A stretch of 10,222 bases of DNA from Actinomycetes bacterium (GCA_021793115.1 JAJYTJ010000133.1:1-10222), one strand, 5' to 3'. Positions 1 through 6,656 are shown, numbered from the stretch's first letter. The notes: generated by a model from the letters alone, not told the origin. Translations and numbers: made by a program.

Positions 1-27
1 GGGTGGGCGGGGTGGGCGGGTGGGCGG
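1..27 (+). repeat. G-quadruplex-like GGGTGGGC tandem repeat
   Basis: Six runs of three or four G (positions 1-3, 5-7, 9-12, 14-16, 18-20, 22-24) are separated by single T or C bases, essentially three copies of GGGTGGGC. Such short loops favour a very stable parallel G-quadruplex on the plus (coding) strand, hence also in RNA if transcription starts further left. The array ends 2 bases before the Shine-Dalgarno of the helicase gene. It may continue beyond the left edge. One frame reads Gly-Trp-Ala repeats to a TGA at 28-30, so it could instead be the tail of an upstream gene; this cannot be decided here. Confidence 0.6.
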
Positions 28-43
28 TGAGAGGATCGCGGGC

Positions 44-2563
44 ATGCCCGCCCTGCTCGCCGACCGCGTCCCGGCGGACCCTTTCGACCCCGACGCGCTG
101 TACACGGCGTTCGTCGGCTGGGCCGCCGACCGCGGCCTGACGCTGTACCCCCATCAGGAGGAGGCGCTGCTCGCGCTCGTCACGGGCCAGCACGTCATCA
201 TCACGACGCCCACCGGCAGCGGGAAGTCGCTCGTCGCCGAGGCCGCCCACTTCGTCGCCTACGCCCAGCGGCGCCGCACGGTCTACACCGCCCCGCTGAA
301 GGCGCTGGTCAGCGAGAAGTTCTTCGCGCTGGTGCATGCGTTCGGCTCCGCCAACGTCGGCATGATGACCGGCGACTCATCGGTCAACCCCGACGCGCCC
401 ATCCTGTGCTGCACCGCCGAGATCCTCGCCAACCTCGCGCTGCGGGACGGCCCCGACGCCGACGCCGCCCAGGTCGTCATGGACGAGTTCCACTTCTATG
501 CCGACCCGCAGCGCGGCTGGGCGTGGCAGGTGCCGCTGCTGGAGCTGCCGCGCACGCAGTTCGTGCTCATGAGCGCGACGCTCGGCGACGTCACCTTCTT
601 CGTCGACGACCTCGCGCGCCGCACCGGCACCGAGGTGACCGCCGTCACGGGCACCGAGCGCCCGGTGCCCCTCAGCTACGAGTACGGCGTCGAGCCGCTC
701 CACGAGCTGCTCGACGAGCTGGTGCAGACCCATCGCGCGCCGGTCTACGTCGTCCACTTCACGCAGCGCGAGGCCGTCGAGCGCGCGCAGGCCCTCGCCA
801 GCACCACCGTGGCGAGCCGCGCCCAGCGCGACGCCATCGCCGACGAGCTCGGCGACTTCCGGTTCGGTCCCGGCTTCGGACGCACGCTGTCCCGGCTGCT
901 GCGTCTGGGCGTGGGCGTGCACCACGCCGGCATGCTCCCCCGCTACCGCCGCGTCGTGGAGCGCCTCACGCAGCGCGGGCTGCTGCCGGTGGTGTGCGGC
1001 ACCGACACCCTCGGCGTCGGTATCAACGTGCCGATCCGCACCGTGGTGCTCACCTCCCTGGTCAAGTACGACGGCGAGCGGATGCGCCACCTGACGGCGC
1101 GCGAGTTCCACCAGATCTCGGGCCGCGCGGGGCGTGCCGGCTTCGACACCCTCGGCGAGGTGGTGGTGATGGCCCCCGAGCACGTCATCGAGAACCGGCG
1201 CGCGCTGGCCAAGGCCGGCGACGACCCGAAGAAGGTCCGCCGGATCGTCCGCAAGCAGGCACCAGCGGGCCACGTCAACTGGACCGACAAGACGTTCGAA
1301 CGGCTGCGCGACGCCCCGCCCGAGCCGCTGACCTCGAGCTTCGCCGTGACGCACGCGATGGTGCTCAACGTGCTGGAGCGCCAGGCGCTGCACGGCGCGG
1401 ACCCGGTGGCGGTGATGACGCACCTGCTGACCGACAACCACGAGCCGGCCTCGGCGCGCCGGCGCCACGTCCGCCGGGCGATCGAGGTCTACCGCTCGCT
1501 GCGCGCGTCGGGGGTCGTCGTGCGCGAGGGCCACACCGTCCGCCTGGCGCACGAGATCCCGGCGACGTTCGCGCTCAACCAGGCCCTGTCGCCCTTTGCG
1601 TACGCGGCGCTCGACCTGTTCGACCCCACCGACCCGGGCTACGCGCACGACGTGGTCTCCGTCGTCGAGGCCACGCTCGACGACCCGCGCCAGGTGCTGG
1701 CCGCCCAGGAGAACCGGGCCCGCGGCGAGGCCGTCGCGGCGATGAAGGCCGAGGGCTACGACTACGACGAGCGCATGGCCCTCCTCCAGGACGTCACCTA
1801 CCCCAAACCCCTCGCGGAGCCCCTGGCCGCCGCGTTCGCCGCCTACCGGACCGGTAACCCGTGGGTCGCCGACCTCGAGCTCTCGCCGAAGTCCGTGGTC
1901 CGCGAGATGCACGAGCGCGCGATGACGTTCCCCGAGTACGTCAGCGTGTACGGGCTCGACCGCACCGAGGGCGTGCTGCTGCGCTACCTCGCCGACGCCT
2001 ACCGTGCGCTGCGCCAGACGGTCCCGCCCGAGCGCACCACCGAGGACCTCGACGAGATCACCGACTGGCTCGGCGACCTGGTGCGCCGCACGGACTCGAG
2101 CCTGCTCGACGAGTGGGAGCGACTGTCCCACCCGGACGAGCAGGGCCCCCGGCCGGCGGAGGGCGAGGCCCCTCCCCCGCCGCTGTCGGGCAACCCGCGC
2201 GTGCTGCGCGCGCTCGTGCGTGGCACGCTCTTCCGCCGCGTCGAGCTCGTCGCGCGGGAGGACTGGGCGGGGCTCGAGCGGCTCGGCGACGTCGACGACG
2301 CCGGGGCGCCGTGGTCGGCGCAGCGCTGGGAGGCCGCGCTGAGCCCCTACTGGGACGAGCACGACGACGTCGGCATCGCAGCCCCCGCGCGCGGGCCGGC
2401 CTTGTTCCAGGTCGACGAGCGGGCCACGACCTGGCGCGTGAACCAGGTGCTGGACGACCCGGCGGGCGACCACGACTGGCGGATCGAGGCCCTCGTCGAC
2501 CTGCCCGCCTCGGACGAGAACGGCGAGGTCAGCCTGCGGATCACGGCGGTCGGAGCGTTCTGA
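44..2563 (+). CDS. SF2 DEAD/DEAH-box RNA helicase with DUF3516 C-terminal domain
   Basis: An 839-residue superfamily 2 helicase, presumably an ATP-dependent cytoplasmic RNA helicase. Visible motifs (ATG44 numbering): Walker A TPTGSGKS at 55-62, motif II DEFH at 147-150 (in place of DEAD or DEVH), motif III SAT at 177-179, HHAGMLP at 293-299, TDTLGVGINVP at 320-330 and motif VI QISGRAGRAG at 357-366, as in Ski2/HelY-like enzymes. The remaining roughly 450 residues match the DUF3516 region found behind such helicases in actinobacteria. It is not HelY itself; length and C-terminus fit the DUF3516 group. The ATG at 44 is preferred because GAGAGGA at 29-35 lies 8 bases upstream; an in-frame GTG at 20 would add 8 residues. 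The gene is intact. RNA target unknown; the role of DUF3516 is not established. Confidence 0.9.
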   Translation: MPALLADRVPADPFDPDALYTAFVGWAADRGLTLYPHQEEALLALVTGQHVIITTPTGSGKSLVAEAAHFVAYAQRRRTVYTAPLKALVSEKFFALVHAFGSANVGMMTGDSSVNPDAPILCCTAEILANLALRDGPDADAAQVVMDEFHFYADPQRGWAWQVPLLELPRTQFVLMSATLGDVTFFVDDLARRTGTEVTAVTGTERPVPLSYEYGVEPLHELLDELVQTHRAPVYVVHFTQREAVERAQALASTTVASRAQRDAIADELGDFRFGPGFGRTLSRLLRLGVGVHHAGMLPRYRRVVERLTQRGLLPVVCGTDTLGVGINVPIRTVVLTSLVKYDGERMRHLTAREFHQISGRAGRAGFDTLGEVVVMAPEHVIENRRALAKAGDDPKKVRRIVRKQAPAGHVNWTDKTFERLRDAPPEPLTSSFAVTHAMVLNVLERQALHGADPVAVMTHLLTDNHEPASARRRHVRRAIEVYRSLRASGVVVREGHTVRLAHEIPATFALNQALSPFAYAALDLFDPTDPGYAHDVVSVVEATLDDPRQVLAAQENRARGEAVAAMKAEGYDYDERMALLQDVTYPKPLAEPLAAAFAAYRTGNPWVADLELSPKSVVREMHERAMTFPEYVSVYGLDRTEGVLLRYLADAYRALRQTVPPERTTEDLDEITDWLGDLVRRTDSSLLDEWERLSHPDEQGPRPAEGEAPPPPLSGNPRVLRALVRGTLFRRVELVAREDWAGLERLGDVDDAGAPWSAQRWEAALSPYWDEHDDVGIAAPARGPALFQVDERATTWRVNQVLDDPAGDHDWRIEALVDLPASDENGEVSLRITAVGAF

Positions 2564-2586
2564 AACCCAGGACCAAAGTCCCTTGG

Positions 2587-2605
2587 TTAGGACAGGCTAG
2601 CCTAC
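2587..2605 (+). promoter_or_regulatory. IdeR/DtxR-type iron box 1
   Basis: The 19 bases TTAGGACAGGCTAGCCTAC match the DtxR/IdeR consensus TTAGGTTAGGCTAACCTAA at 15 positions and contain the perfect palindrome AGGCTAGCCT at 2594-2603. The site lies between the helicase stop and a VIT-type metal transporter, where iron control makes sense. Its centre is about 76 bases upstream of the predicted transporter transcription start. Confidence 0.7.
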
Positions 2606-2616
2606 GTTTCCGCAGG

Positions 2617-2635
2617 TCAGGGCAGGTTTCCCTAG
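2617..2635 (+). promoter_or_regulatory. Degenerate iron box 2
   Basis: TCAGGGCAGGTTTCCCTAG matches the same consensus at 12 of 19 positions, keeping the AGG and CCTA half-site cores. Its centre is 30 bases (about three helical turns) from box 1, so two bound dimers would face the same side of the DNA. It ends 1 base before the predicted -35 element. Weaker than box 1; supported mainly by spacing. Confidence 0.45.
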
Positions 2636-2636
2636 G

Positions 2637-2665
2637 GTGACAACACCCCCCGGGCCACGTACGGT
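2637..2665 (+). promoter_or_regulatory. Promoter for a leaderless VIT transcript
   Basis: The -35 candidate GTGACA (2637-2642) matches TTGACA at 5 of 6 bases. A 17-base spacer leads to TACGGT (2660-2665), which keeps the key T, A and final T of TATAAT. A start 7 bases past the -10 falls on base 2672, the first base of the GTG start codon. No Shine-Dalgarno is present, which agrees with leaderless translation, common in actinobacteria. Confidence 0.5.
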
Positions 2666-2672
2666 GGCCCGG
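2650..2672. repeat. Inverted repeat over -10 element and start codon
   Basis: CCGGGCCAC (2650-2658) and GTGGCCCGG (2664-2672) are perfect reverse complements, a 9-base stem with a 5-base spacer. It overlaps the predicted -10 element and ends on the first base of the VIT start codon. It could be an operator for a second regulator, or chance in GC-rich DNA. Confidence 0.45.
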
Positions 2673-3307
2673 TGAACAGCCTCCCCGAGACCGTGACCGC
2701 CGACCTGCCCGCCACCGACACCGCCCACCTGCCCGCTACTGCCGCCACGTCGACGCCGGACGAGGGCGGACCCCGCGTGGTCTCCGCGAGCGGCCTCAAC
2801 TGGCTGCGTGCCGGCGTCCTCGGCGCCAACGACGGCATCGTCTCCGTCGCCGCCACGGTGCTCGGCGTCGCCGGTGCGACCTCCGACGTCAAGGCCATCT
2901 TCATCGCGGGCATCGCCGCGCTCGTCGCCGGCGCCCTGTCGATGGCGGTCGGCGAGTATGTCTCCGTCTCCAGCCAGCGGGACGCCGAGATGGTCGCCGC
3001 GCGGCTCCGGGGCCTGGCCCACCACGAGGTCGAGCTGACCAACCCGTGGCACGCCGCGATCGCGTCGCTGTCCGCCTTCGGCGTCGGGGCGCTCATCCCG
3101 CTGCTCGTCGTGCTCGCGCCCTGGGGCTCGGGACGCAGCCTGGCGACGTTCGTCGCCGTCATCATCGCGCTCGTCGTCACCGGCTGGACGAGTGCCCGGG
3201 TCTCCGGTGCCGGCGTCGGCCGGTCCGTGACACGCAACGTCGTCGGCGGCAGCCTGGCCATGGCGCTGACCTTCGGCGTCGGCTCCCTCGTCGGGATGGC
3301 CGTCTGA
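2672..3307 (+). CDS. VIT1/CCC1-family Fe2+/Mn2+ transporter, short form
   Basis: A 211-residue membrane protein of the vacuolar iron transporter family, which moves Fe2+ or Mn2+ out of the cytosol. After a Thr/Ala/Pro-rich tail of about 38 residues comes GLNWLRAGVLGANDGIVSVA (41-60), with the conserved Asp54 in the GANDG motif. The second hydrophobic segment ends in SMAVGEYVSVSSQRD (90-104, Glu95). Three further hydrophobic segments follow (about 128-150, 156-173 and 187-211). Only some 20 residues separate QRD from the NPW motif that opens segment 3, whereas many bacterial relatives carry a cytosolic metal-binding helical domain of several dozen residues here. GTG2672 is chosen because a promoter fits exactly and no ribosome site is present. 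Two iron boxes upstream suggest iron-dependent control; ybaK follows 5 bases after the stop. Confidence 0.88.
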   Translation: MNSLPETVTADLPATDTAHLPATAATSTPDEGGPRVVSASGLNWLRAGVLGANDGIVSVAATVLGVAGATSDVKAIFIAGIAALVAGALSMAVGEYVSVSSQRDAEMVAARLRGLAHHEVELTNPWHAAIASLSAFGVGALIPLLVVLAPWGSGRSLATFVAVIIALVVTGWTSARVSGAGVGRSVTRNVVGGSLAMALTFGVGSLVGMAV

Positions 3308-3312
3308 ACCAG

Positions 3313-3804
3313 GTGGCACGCAAGGAGCAGGCAGGCACGCCCGCGCTCGTCGCGCTGGCGGCCGCCGGCGTGCCGCACACCGTGCACGCCTACGAGCACG
3401 ACCCGCGGACACCGGCCGGCTACGGCCTGGAGGCCGCGACGGTGCTGGGGCTCGACCCGGCGCAGGTCTACAAGACCCTCGTCGCGGACGTGGACGGCCA
3501 GCTGGTGGTGGCGGTGGTGCCGGTCAGCGGGCACCTCGACCTCAAGGCGCTGGCCACCGCGCTCGGCGGCAAACGGGCGACGATGGCCGAGCGACCCGAC
3601 GCCGAGCGCGCCACCGGGTACGTGGCCGGCGGCATCTCGCCGCTCGGCCAGCGCAGCGCGCTGCCCACCGTCGTCGACGAGACGGTCTACCTGTACGACG
3701 AGGTGTACGTCTCCGCGGGACGCCGCGGCCTCGACGTCGGCCTGGCGCCCGACGACCTGGTGCGCCTGACGGCCGCGGTCGTCGCCGACCTCGCGCGCGC
3801 CTGA
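3313..3804 (+). CDS. ybaK: Cys-tRNA(Pro)/Cys-tRNA(Cys) deacylase, YbaK type
   Basis: A 163-residue YbaK/ProX-family editing protein that hydrolyses mischarged Cys-tRNA(Pro) in the cytosol. Family signs are VYKTLVA at 52-58 with the conserved lysine (Lys54), the GGISPLGQR loop at 106-114, and SAGRRGLDVGL at 134-144 near the C-terminus. The length matches the family (about 160). The chosen start is GTG3313, which gives the N-terminus MARKEQAGTP usual for this group; the frame is open further upstream but overlaps the VIT gene. Only 5 bases separate the VIT stop from this start and there is no convincing own promoter, so translation is probably coupled. A functional link between tRNA editing and metal export is not obvious; simple cotranscription is the cautious reading. 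Confidence 0.9.
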   Translation: MARKEQAGTPALVALAAAGVPHTVHAYEHDPRTPAGYGLEAATVLGLDPAQVYKTLVADVDGQLVVAVVPVSGHLDLKALATALGGKRATMAERPDAERATGYVAGGISPLGQRSALPTVVDETVYLYDEVYVSAGRRGLDVGLAPDDLVRLTAAVVADLARA

Positions 3805-3827
3805 CGGCTCAGCTCCAGGGGCGCGCG
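3794..3827. terminator. Candidate bidirectional terminator between convergent genes
   Basis: CGCGCGCC (3794-3801) and GGCGCGCG (3820-3827) form a perfect 8-base GC stem with an 18-base loop containing both stop codons of the convergent ybaK and aldo/keto reductase genes. There is no T tract on either side, so it would be the U-less hairpin type often proposed for high-GC actinobacteria. Short GC repeats also arise by chance here. Confidence 0.35.
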
Positions 3828-4765
3828 GAACGCTCCGCCCAGTAGTGTCCCGGCGGCTCCGCGAGGTCGGCGGGGTCCGGCACGCTCGACCTCGGCGGCC
3901 GTGCGGCGAGGTTGGACGCCAGCTGCCCAGGCGTCACCGCGCCGGACAGCACCAGGTCGACGAACGGCCGGCTCAGCACACGGCCGATGGCGTACGCGTC
4001 GGGCGTCTGTCCGTCCTGCGCCGCCCTCTGCCGCAGCACCGGACCCGCGCCGTCCGCGGTCAGCCGGCCGTTGGCCAGCGCCTCCTTGACGACGACGAGC
4101 CAGCCGGCGTCGTGGGCCCGCACCAAGGCCGGTCCGGCCGAGGGCTCCAGCAGGTTCCACGTCGACTGCACCGCGCGGTAGGGACTGCCGTCGGTCCGCA
4201 GCGCCAGGTCGATGGCGTCTCCCTGGCGGGGCCCGCTCGTGGAGAAGCCCACGCGGACGCCGCCGGAGGCCAGCTCGGCCATCCGGGCGAGGATCCCCGG
4301 GTCCGACAGCGCCGGGCTGTCGACGGTGGCCGAGTGCACCAGGTAGACGTCCGGCGGGCCGCCGAGCGCGGCCACGGTCTGCGGCCACTGCTCGTCGAGC
4401 ACGGCGACCGAGTGCTCCTTGACCTCGTGCACCGGCGCGTCCATCAGGAACTCGCCGACGTACCGGTAGCCCCACTTGGAGCCCACGACGAGCCGCTCGC
4501 GCCGGCCCGGGTGCGCGGCGAGCCACGATCCGAGGAACCGCTCGGACAGCCCGTACGAGCGCGCGCAGTCGACGTACCGGACGCCGGCGTCCCAGGCCGC
4601 GTCGAGCACCTGGTGCGTGCGCGCCTCCATCGCGTCCACGGTGCGCGCGGCGGGCAGGTCTGCGGCACGGCCGAGCGTGATGTAGGCCGGCCGGCCGAGC
4701 GCCGCCAGGCCGAGCCCGATGCGCGGCACGCCGGACCCGGTGAGTGGACCGTCCGGGAGAGCCAT
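3809..4765 (-). CDS. Aldo/keto reductase
   Basis: A 318-residue NAD(P)H-dependent aldo/keto reductase with the (beta/alpha)8 fold, presumably cytosolic. The full catalytic tetrad is visible: Asp66 and Tyr71 in YVDCARSYGLSE, Lys97 in VVGSKWGY, and His144 in DVYLVHSATV. GVRVGFSTSG (169-178) and STWNLLEP (201-208) correspond to later barrel strands. The ATG start has AAGGAG (complement of 4771-4776) 5 bases upstream. Length is normal and no residue seems missing. The substrate cannot be told from sequence; family members reduce sugars, ketones and reactive aldehydes. It converges on ybaK with a 4-base gap and diverges from the yggS-like gene. Confidence 0.92.
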   Translation of the reverse strand: MALPDGPLTGSGVPRIGLGLAALGRPAYITLGRAADLPAARTVDAMEARTHQVLDAAWDAGVRYVDCARSYGLSERFLGSWLAAHPGRRERLVVGSKWGYRYVGEFLMDAPVHEVKEHSVAVLDEQWPQTVAALGGPPDVYLVHSATVDSPALSDPGILARMAELASGGVRVGFSTSGPRQGDAIDLALRTDGSPYRAVQSTWNLLEPSAGPALVRAHDAGWLVVVKEALANGRLTADGAGPVLRQRAAQDGQTPDAYAIGRVLSRPFVDLVLSGAVTPGQLASNLAARPPRSSVPDPADLAEPPGHYWAERSARPWS

Positions 4766-4871
4766 GCCTGCTCCTTCCCGCCGCGCCGAGCTGCCGCGAG
4801 CCTATCTCCGGCCGACGTCCGGCGGCCGGTCGGCGGGGACCGGGCGGACCACGGCACTACCGTTGGCGCTC
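4766..4871. promoter_or_regulatory. Divergent promoter region, aldo/keto reductase and yggS
   Basis: This 106-base gap must hold start signals for both genes. On the minus strand TAGGCT (complement of 4799-4804) is a -10 candidate for the reductase, followed by its own Shine-Dalgarno. On the plus strand TACCGT (4858-4863) lies 8 bases before GTG4872 and could give a leaderless yggS transcript. Neither has a convincing -35. GCCGAC (4811-4816) and GTCGGC (4829-4834) form a 6-base inverted repeat between the two -10 candidates. Confidence 0.35.
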
Positions 4872-5588
4872 GTGGACGACGAGCTGCGGGACCGGCTCGC
4901 CGCCGTGCACGCCCGGATCGACCGGGCTGCCACCGAGGCCGGCCGGCATCCCGCCGCCGTCACGCTCCTGCTGGCCACGAAGACGCAGGACGCACCGACG
5001 ATCCGTGCCGCGGTGGCGGCGCATCGCGAGCTCGGCGTCGAGCGGCGCCTAATGCTCGGCGAGAACCGCGTGCAGGAGATGGTGGCCAAGGGTGCCGCCC
5101 TGGCGGGCCTCGGCCTGCCGTACCACCTCATCGGGCCGCTCCAGTCGAACAAGGTCAACGCGGCGCTGCGCTGGGCGGACGCGATCGACACGGTCGAGTC
5201 GCCGGAGCTGGCGCAGCGGCTCGCCGAGCGCCGCGTCGGCCGGTCGCCGCTGGACGTCATGGTGCAGGTCAACGTCTCGCGCGAGGCCAGCAAGCACGGC
5301 GTGCCACCCGAGGAGGCCACCCGGCTCGCCACCGCCGTCGCCGCGCTCGGCGGGCTGCACCTCGTCGGGTTCCAGACGATCGGCGCGGTGAGCGACGACC
5401 CGCTCGTCGTGCGCGCCGGGTTCGCGGCGCTGCGCGCGGTGCGCGACGAGCTGGTCGCGTCCGGCGCCCCGGGGACCGGCGACGCGGTCGAGCTGTCCAT
5501 GGGGATGACGGGCGACCTCGAGCTGGCGGTCCGGGAGGGCGCCACGATCGTGCGCGTCGGCACCGCGGTCTTCGGCACGCGGGCCTGA
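4872..5588 (+). CDS. yggS: YggS/PROSC-family PLP homeostasis protein (PLPHP paralogue)
   Basis: A 238-residue member of the YggS/PLPHP family, single-domain alanine-racemase-like barrel proteins that bind pyridoxal phosphate and buffer vitamin B6 and keto/amino acid pools rather than catalyse a known reaction. The PLP lysine is Lys37 in LLLATKTQD. Other signatures are MLGENRVQEM (61-70), HLIGPLQSNKVN (85-96), GFQTIGAVS (166-174), SMGMTGDLELAV (209-220) and the phosphate loop VRVGTAVFG (228-236). GTG4872 is chosen because homology begins there; TTG4863 and ATG4764 in the same frame would add non-conserved residues, and no start has a clear ribosome site. The usual actinobacterial yggS lies beside ftsZ, yfiH and sepF; none is here, and SMGMTGD/GFQTIG differ from the common SMGMS and GLM forms, so this may be a second copy. 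Confidence 0.88.
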   Translation: MDDELRDRLAAVHARIDRAATEAGRHPAAVTLLLATKTQDAPTIRAAVAAHRELGVERRLMLGENRVQEMVAKGAALAGLGLPYHLIGPLQSNKVNAALRWADAIDTVESPELAQRLAERRVGRSPLDVMVQVNVSREASKHGVPPEEATRLATAVAALGGLHLVGFQTIGAVSDDPLVVRAGFAALRAVRDELVASGAPGTGDAVELSMGMTGDLELAVREGATIVRVGTAVFGTRA

Positions 5589-5591
5589 CCG

Positions 5592-6650
5592 TCAGGGCAG
5601 GCGGGCGGTCCAGGCCGGGTTCTCGAACTTCTCGACGCGCAGCCGCTGGGCGCGAGCCAGCTCGTCCGGTGTCAGCGCACCCTCCACCGTGCGGTAGCGG
5701 CCGCGGAAGTGCGCCTCGAACGCGGCGATGACGTCCGCACGCGGCAGCTGCGTCTGCGAACGGACCGGGTCGACGCGCCTGACGGCGCTCGGCGTGCCCT
5801 TGTCGGACAGCTTCTCCCGGCCGATGCGCAGCACCTGGTTCATCTTGTCGGCGTCGATGTCGTACGCCATCGTCACGTGGTGCAGCACCGCGCCGCCCAC
5901 CAGGCGCTTCTGCGCAGAGCCGGCGAGCTTGCCGGCCGGCGAGGCGATGTCGTTGAGCCCCGTGAGGCTCGCCTCGACGGCGACGTCCGCGAGCGCGCCG
6001 AGCACCCACTGGTTGAGGAAGGTGTAGGACTCCTCGTAGCTCAGGCCGTCCACCAGGGACTCGGGGACGACGAGGGAGAACGTGATGCAGTTGCCGGCCT
6101 CCATGAACATCGCGCCGCCGCCGGAGATCCGCCGCACCACCTGCACGCCGTAGCGCTCGGCCGCCGCCAGGTCCACCTCGTTCGACAGCGACTGGAACGA
6201 GCCGATCACCACCGCCGGGCTGTCCCACTCCCAGAACCGGAACGTCGGGCCGCGTCGCCCGGCCGCGAGCTCCTCGCTGAGCACCTGGTCCAGCGCGGTG
6301 TGCATCGCCGGCGGCAGCACGCCCGGGTCGAGGAACGTGAACTCCTGGTCCGCCCACGACGTGGACCGGCCGAGCGCGCGCCGCACGGCGACGGCGACGT
6401 CGCGCGTCGTCGCACCGATGAGCTCGCCGCCGGGCAGCTCGGCCGCCACCCGCTCGTCGAGCGCGGTCATCAGCTGGCTCACCGTGCTCTGCTCGGGCAG
6501 GCCGTCGAGCGCGCGGACCAGCACGTCCAGCAGCTCGTCGGGCTCGGCGAAGAAGTCCCCGGAGACGACGACGTCCGCCAGCCGCCCACCGGTCACCTCC
6601 AGGTCGACGACGACGAGCTTGCCCCCGGGGACCTTGTACGCACCGTGCAC
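5592..6650 (-). CDS. lplA: Lipoate-protein ligase with N-terminal accessory domain
   Basis: A 352-residue enzyme that attaches lipoate, through lipoyl-AMP, to lysines of E2 and GcvH proteins. Residues 1 to about 90 resemble the small accessory domain found at the C-terminus of E. coli LplA (MHGAYKVPGGKLVVVDLEV at 1-19, then VVVSGDFF). Residues from about 105 form the ligase domain: FWEWDSPAVVIGSFQ (139-153), RRISGGGAMF (173-182), GKLAGSAQKR (240-249) with candidate catalytic Lys241, and HHVTMAYDID (257-266). The order is therefore permuted relative to E. coli. GTG6650 is used; there is no Shine-Dalgarno, and a -10-like TAGAGT lies 6 bases upstream. It lies downstream of the sensor-domain gene (31-base gap) and converges on yggS with a 3-base gap. 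A related octanoyl or biotin ligase role is less likely but not excluded. Confidence 0.85.
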   Translation of the reverse strand: MHGAYKVPGGKLVVVDLEVTGGRLADVVVSGDFFAEPDELLDVLVRALDGLPEQSTVSQLMTALDERVAAELPGGELIGATTRDVAVAVRRALGRSTSWADQEFTFLDPGVLPPAMHTALDQVLSEELAAGRRGPTFRFWEWDSPAVVIGSFQSLSNEVDLAAAERYGVQVVRRISGGGAMFMEAGNCITFSLVVPESLVDGLSYEESYTFLNQWVLGALADVAVEASLTGLNDIASPAGKLAGSAQKRLVGGAVLHHVTMAYDIDADKMNQVLRIGREKLSDKGTPSAVRRVDPVRSQTQLPRADVIAAFEAHFRGRYRTVEGALTPDELARAQRLRVEKFENPAWTARLP

Positions 6651-6656
6651 ACCGCC

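Noticed and set aside
1..30. C-terminal tail of an upstream gene reading Gly-Trp-Ala repeats to a TGA at 28-30
   Set aside because: Only nine codons are visible, so a gene cannot be supported; kept only as an alternative reading of the G-rich repeat.
377..2473. A 698-codon open frame on the minus strand opposite the helicase
   Set aside because: It is the antisense of a well-supported helicase with all motifs. Long antisense frames arise from extreme third-position G/C, and this one is Arg/His/Val-rich with no recognisable domain.
2570..2588. ACCAA/TTGGT dyad after the helicase stop as a terminator
   Set aside because: Only a 5-base stem with no T tract; it probably merges with the iron-box region.
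4764..4871. Upstream ATG start for yggS at 4764
   Set aside because: It would add 36 non-conserved residues, overlaps the reductase start codon and has no ribosome site; homology begins at GTG4872.
5584..5596. CCTGA-ccg-TCAGG hairpin between yggS and lplA as a terminator
   Set aside because: The 5-base stem is too short and simply results from two opposing TGA stop codons placed 3 bases apart.
3845..5731. A 628-codon plus-strand frame opposite the reductase and across yggS
   Set aside because: It is a frame shadow of two recognised genes with no domain and an Arg-rich composition.
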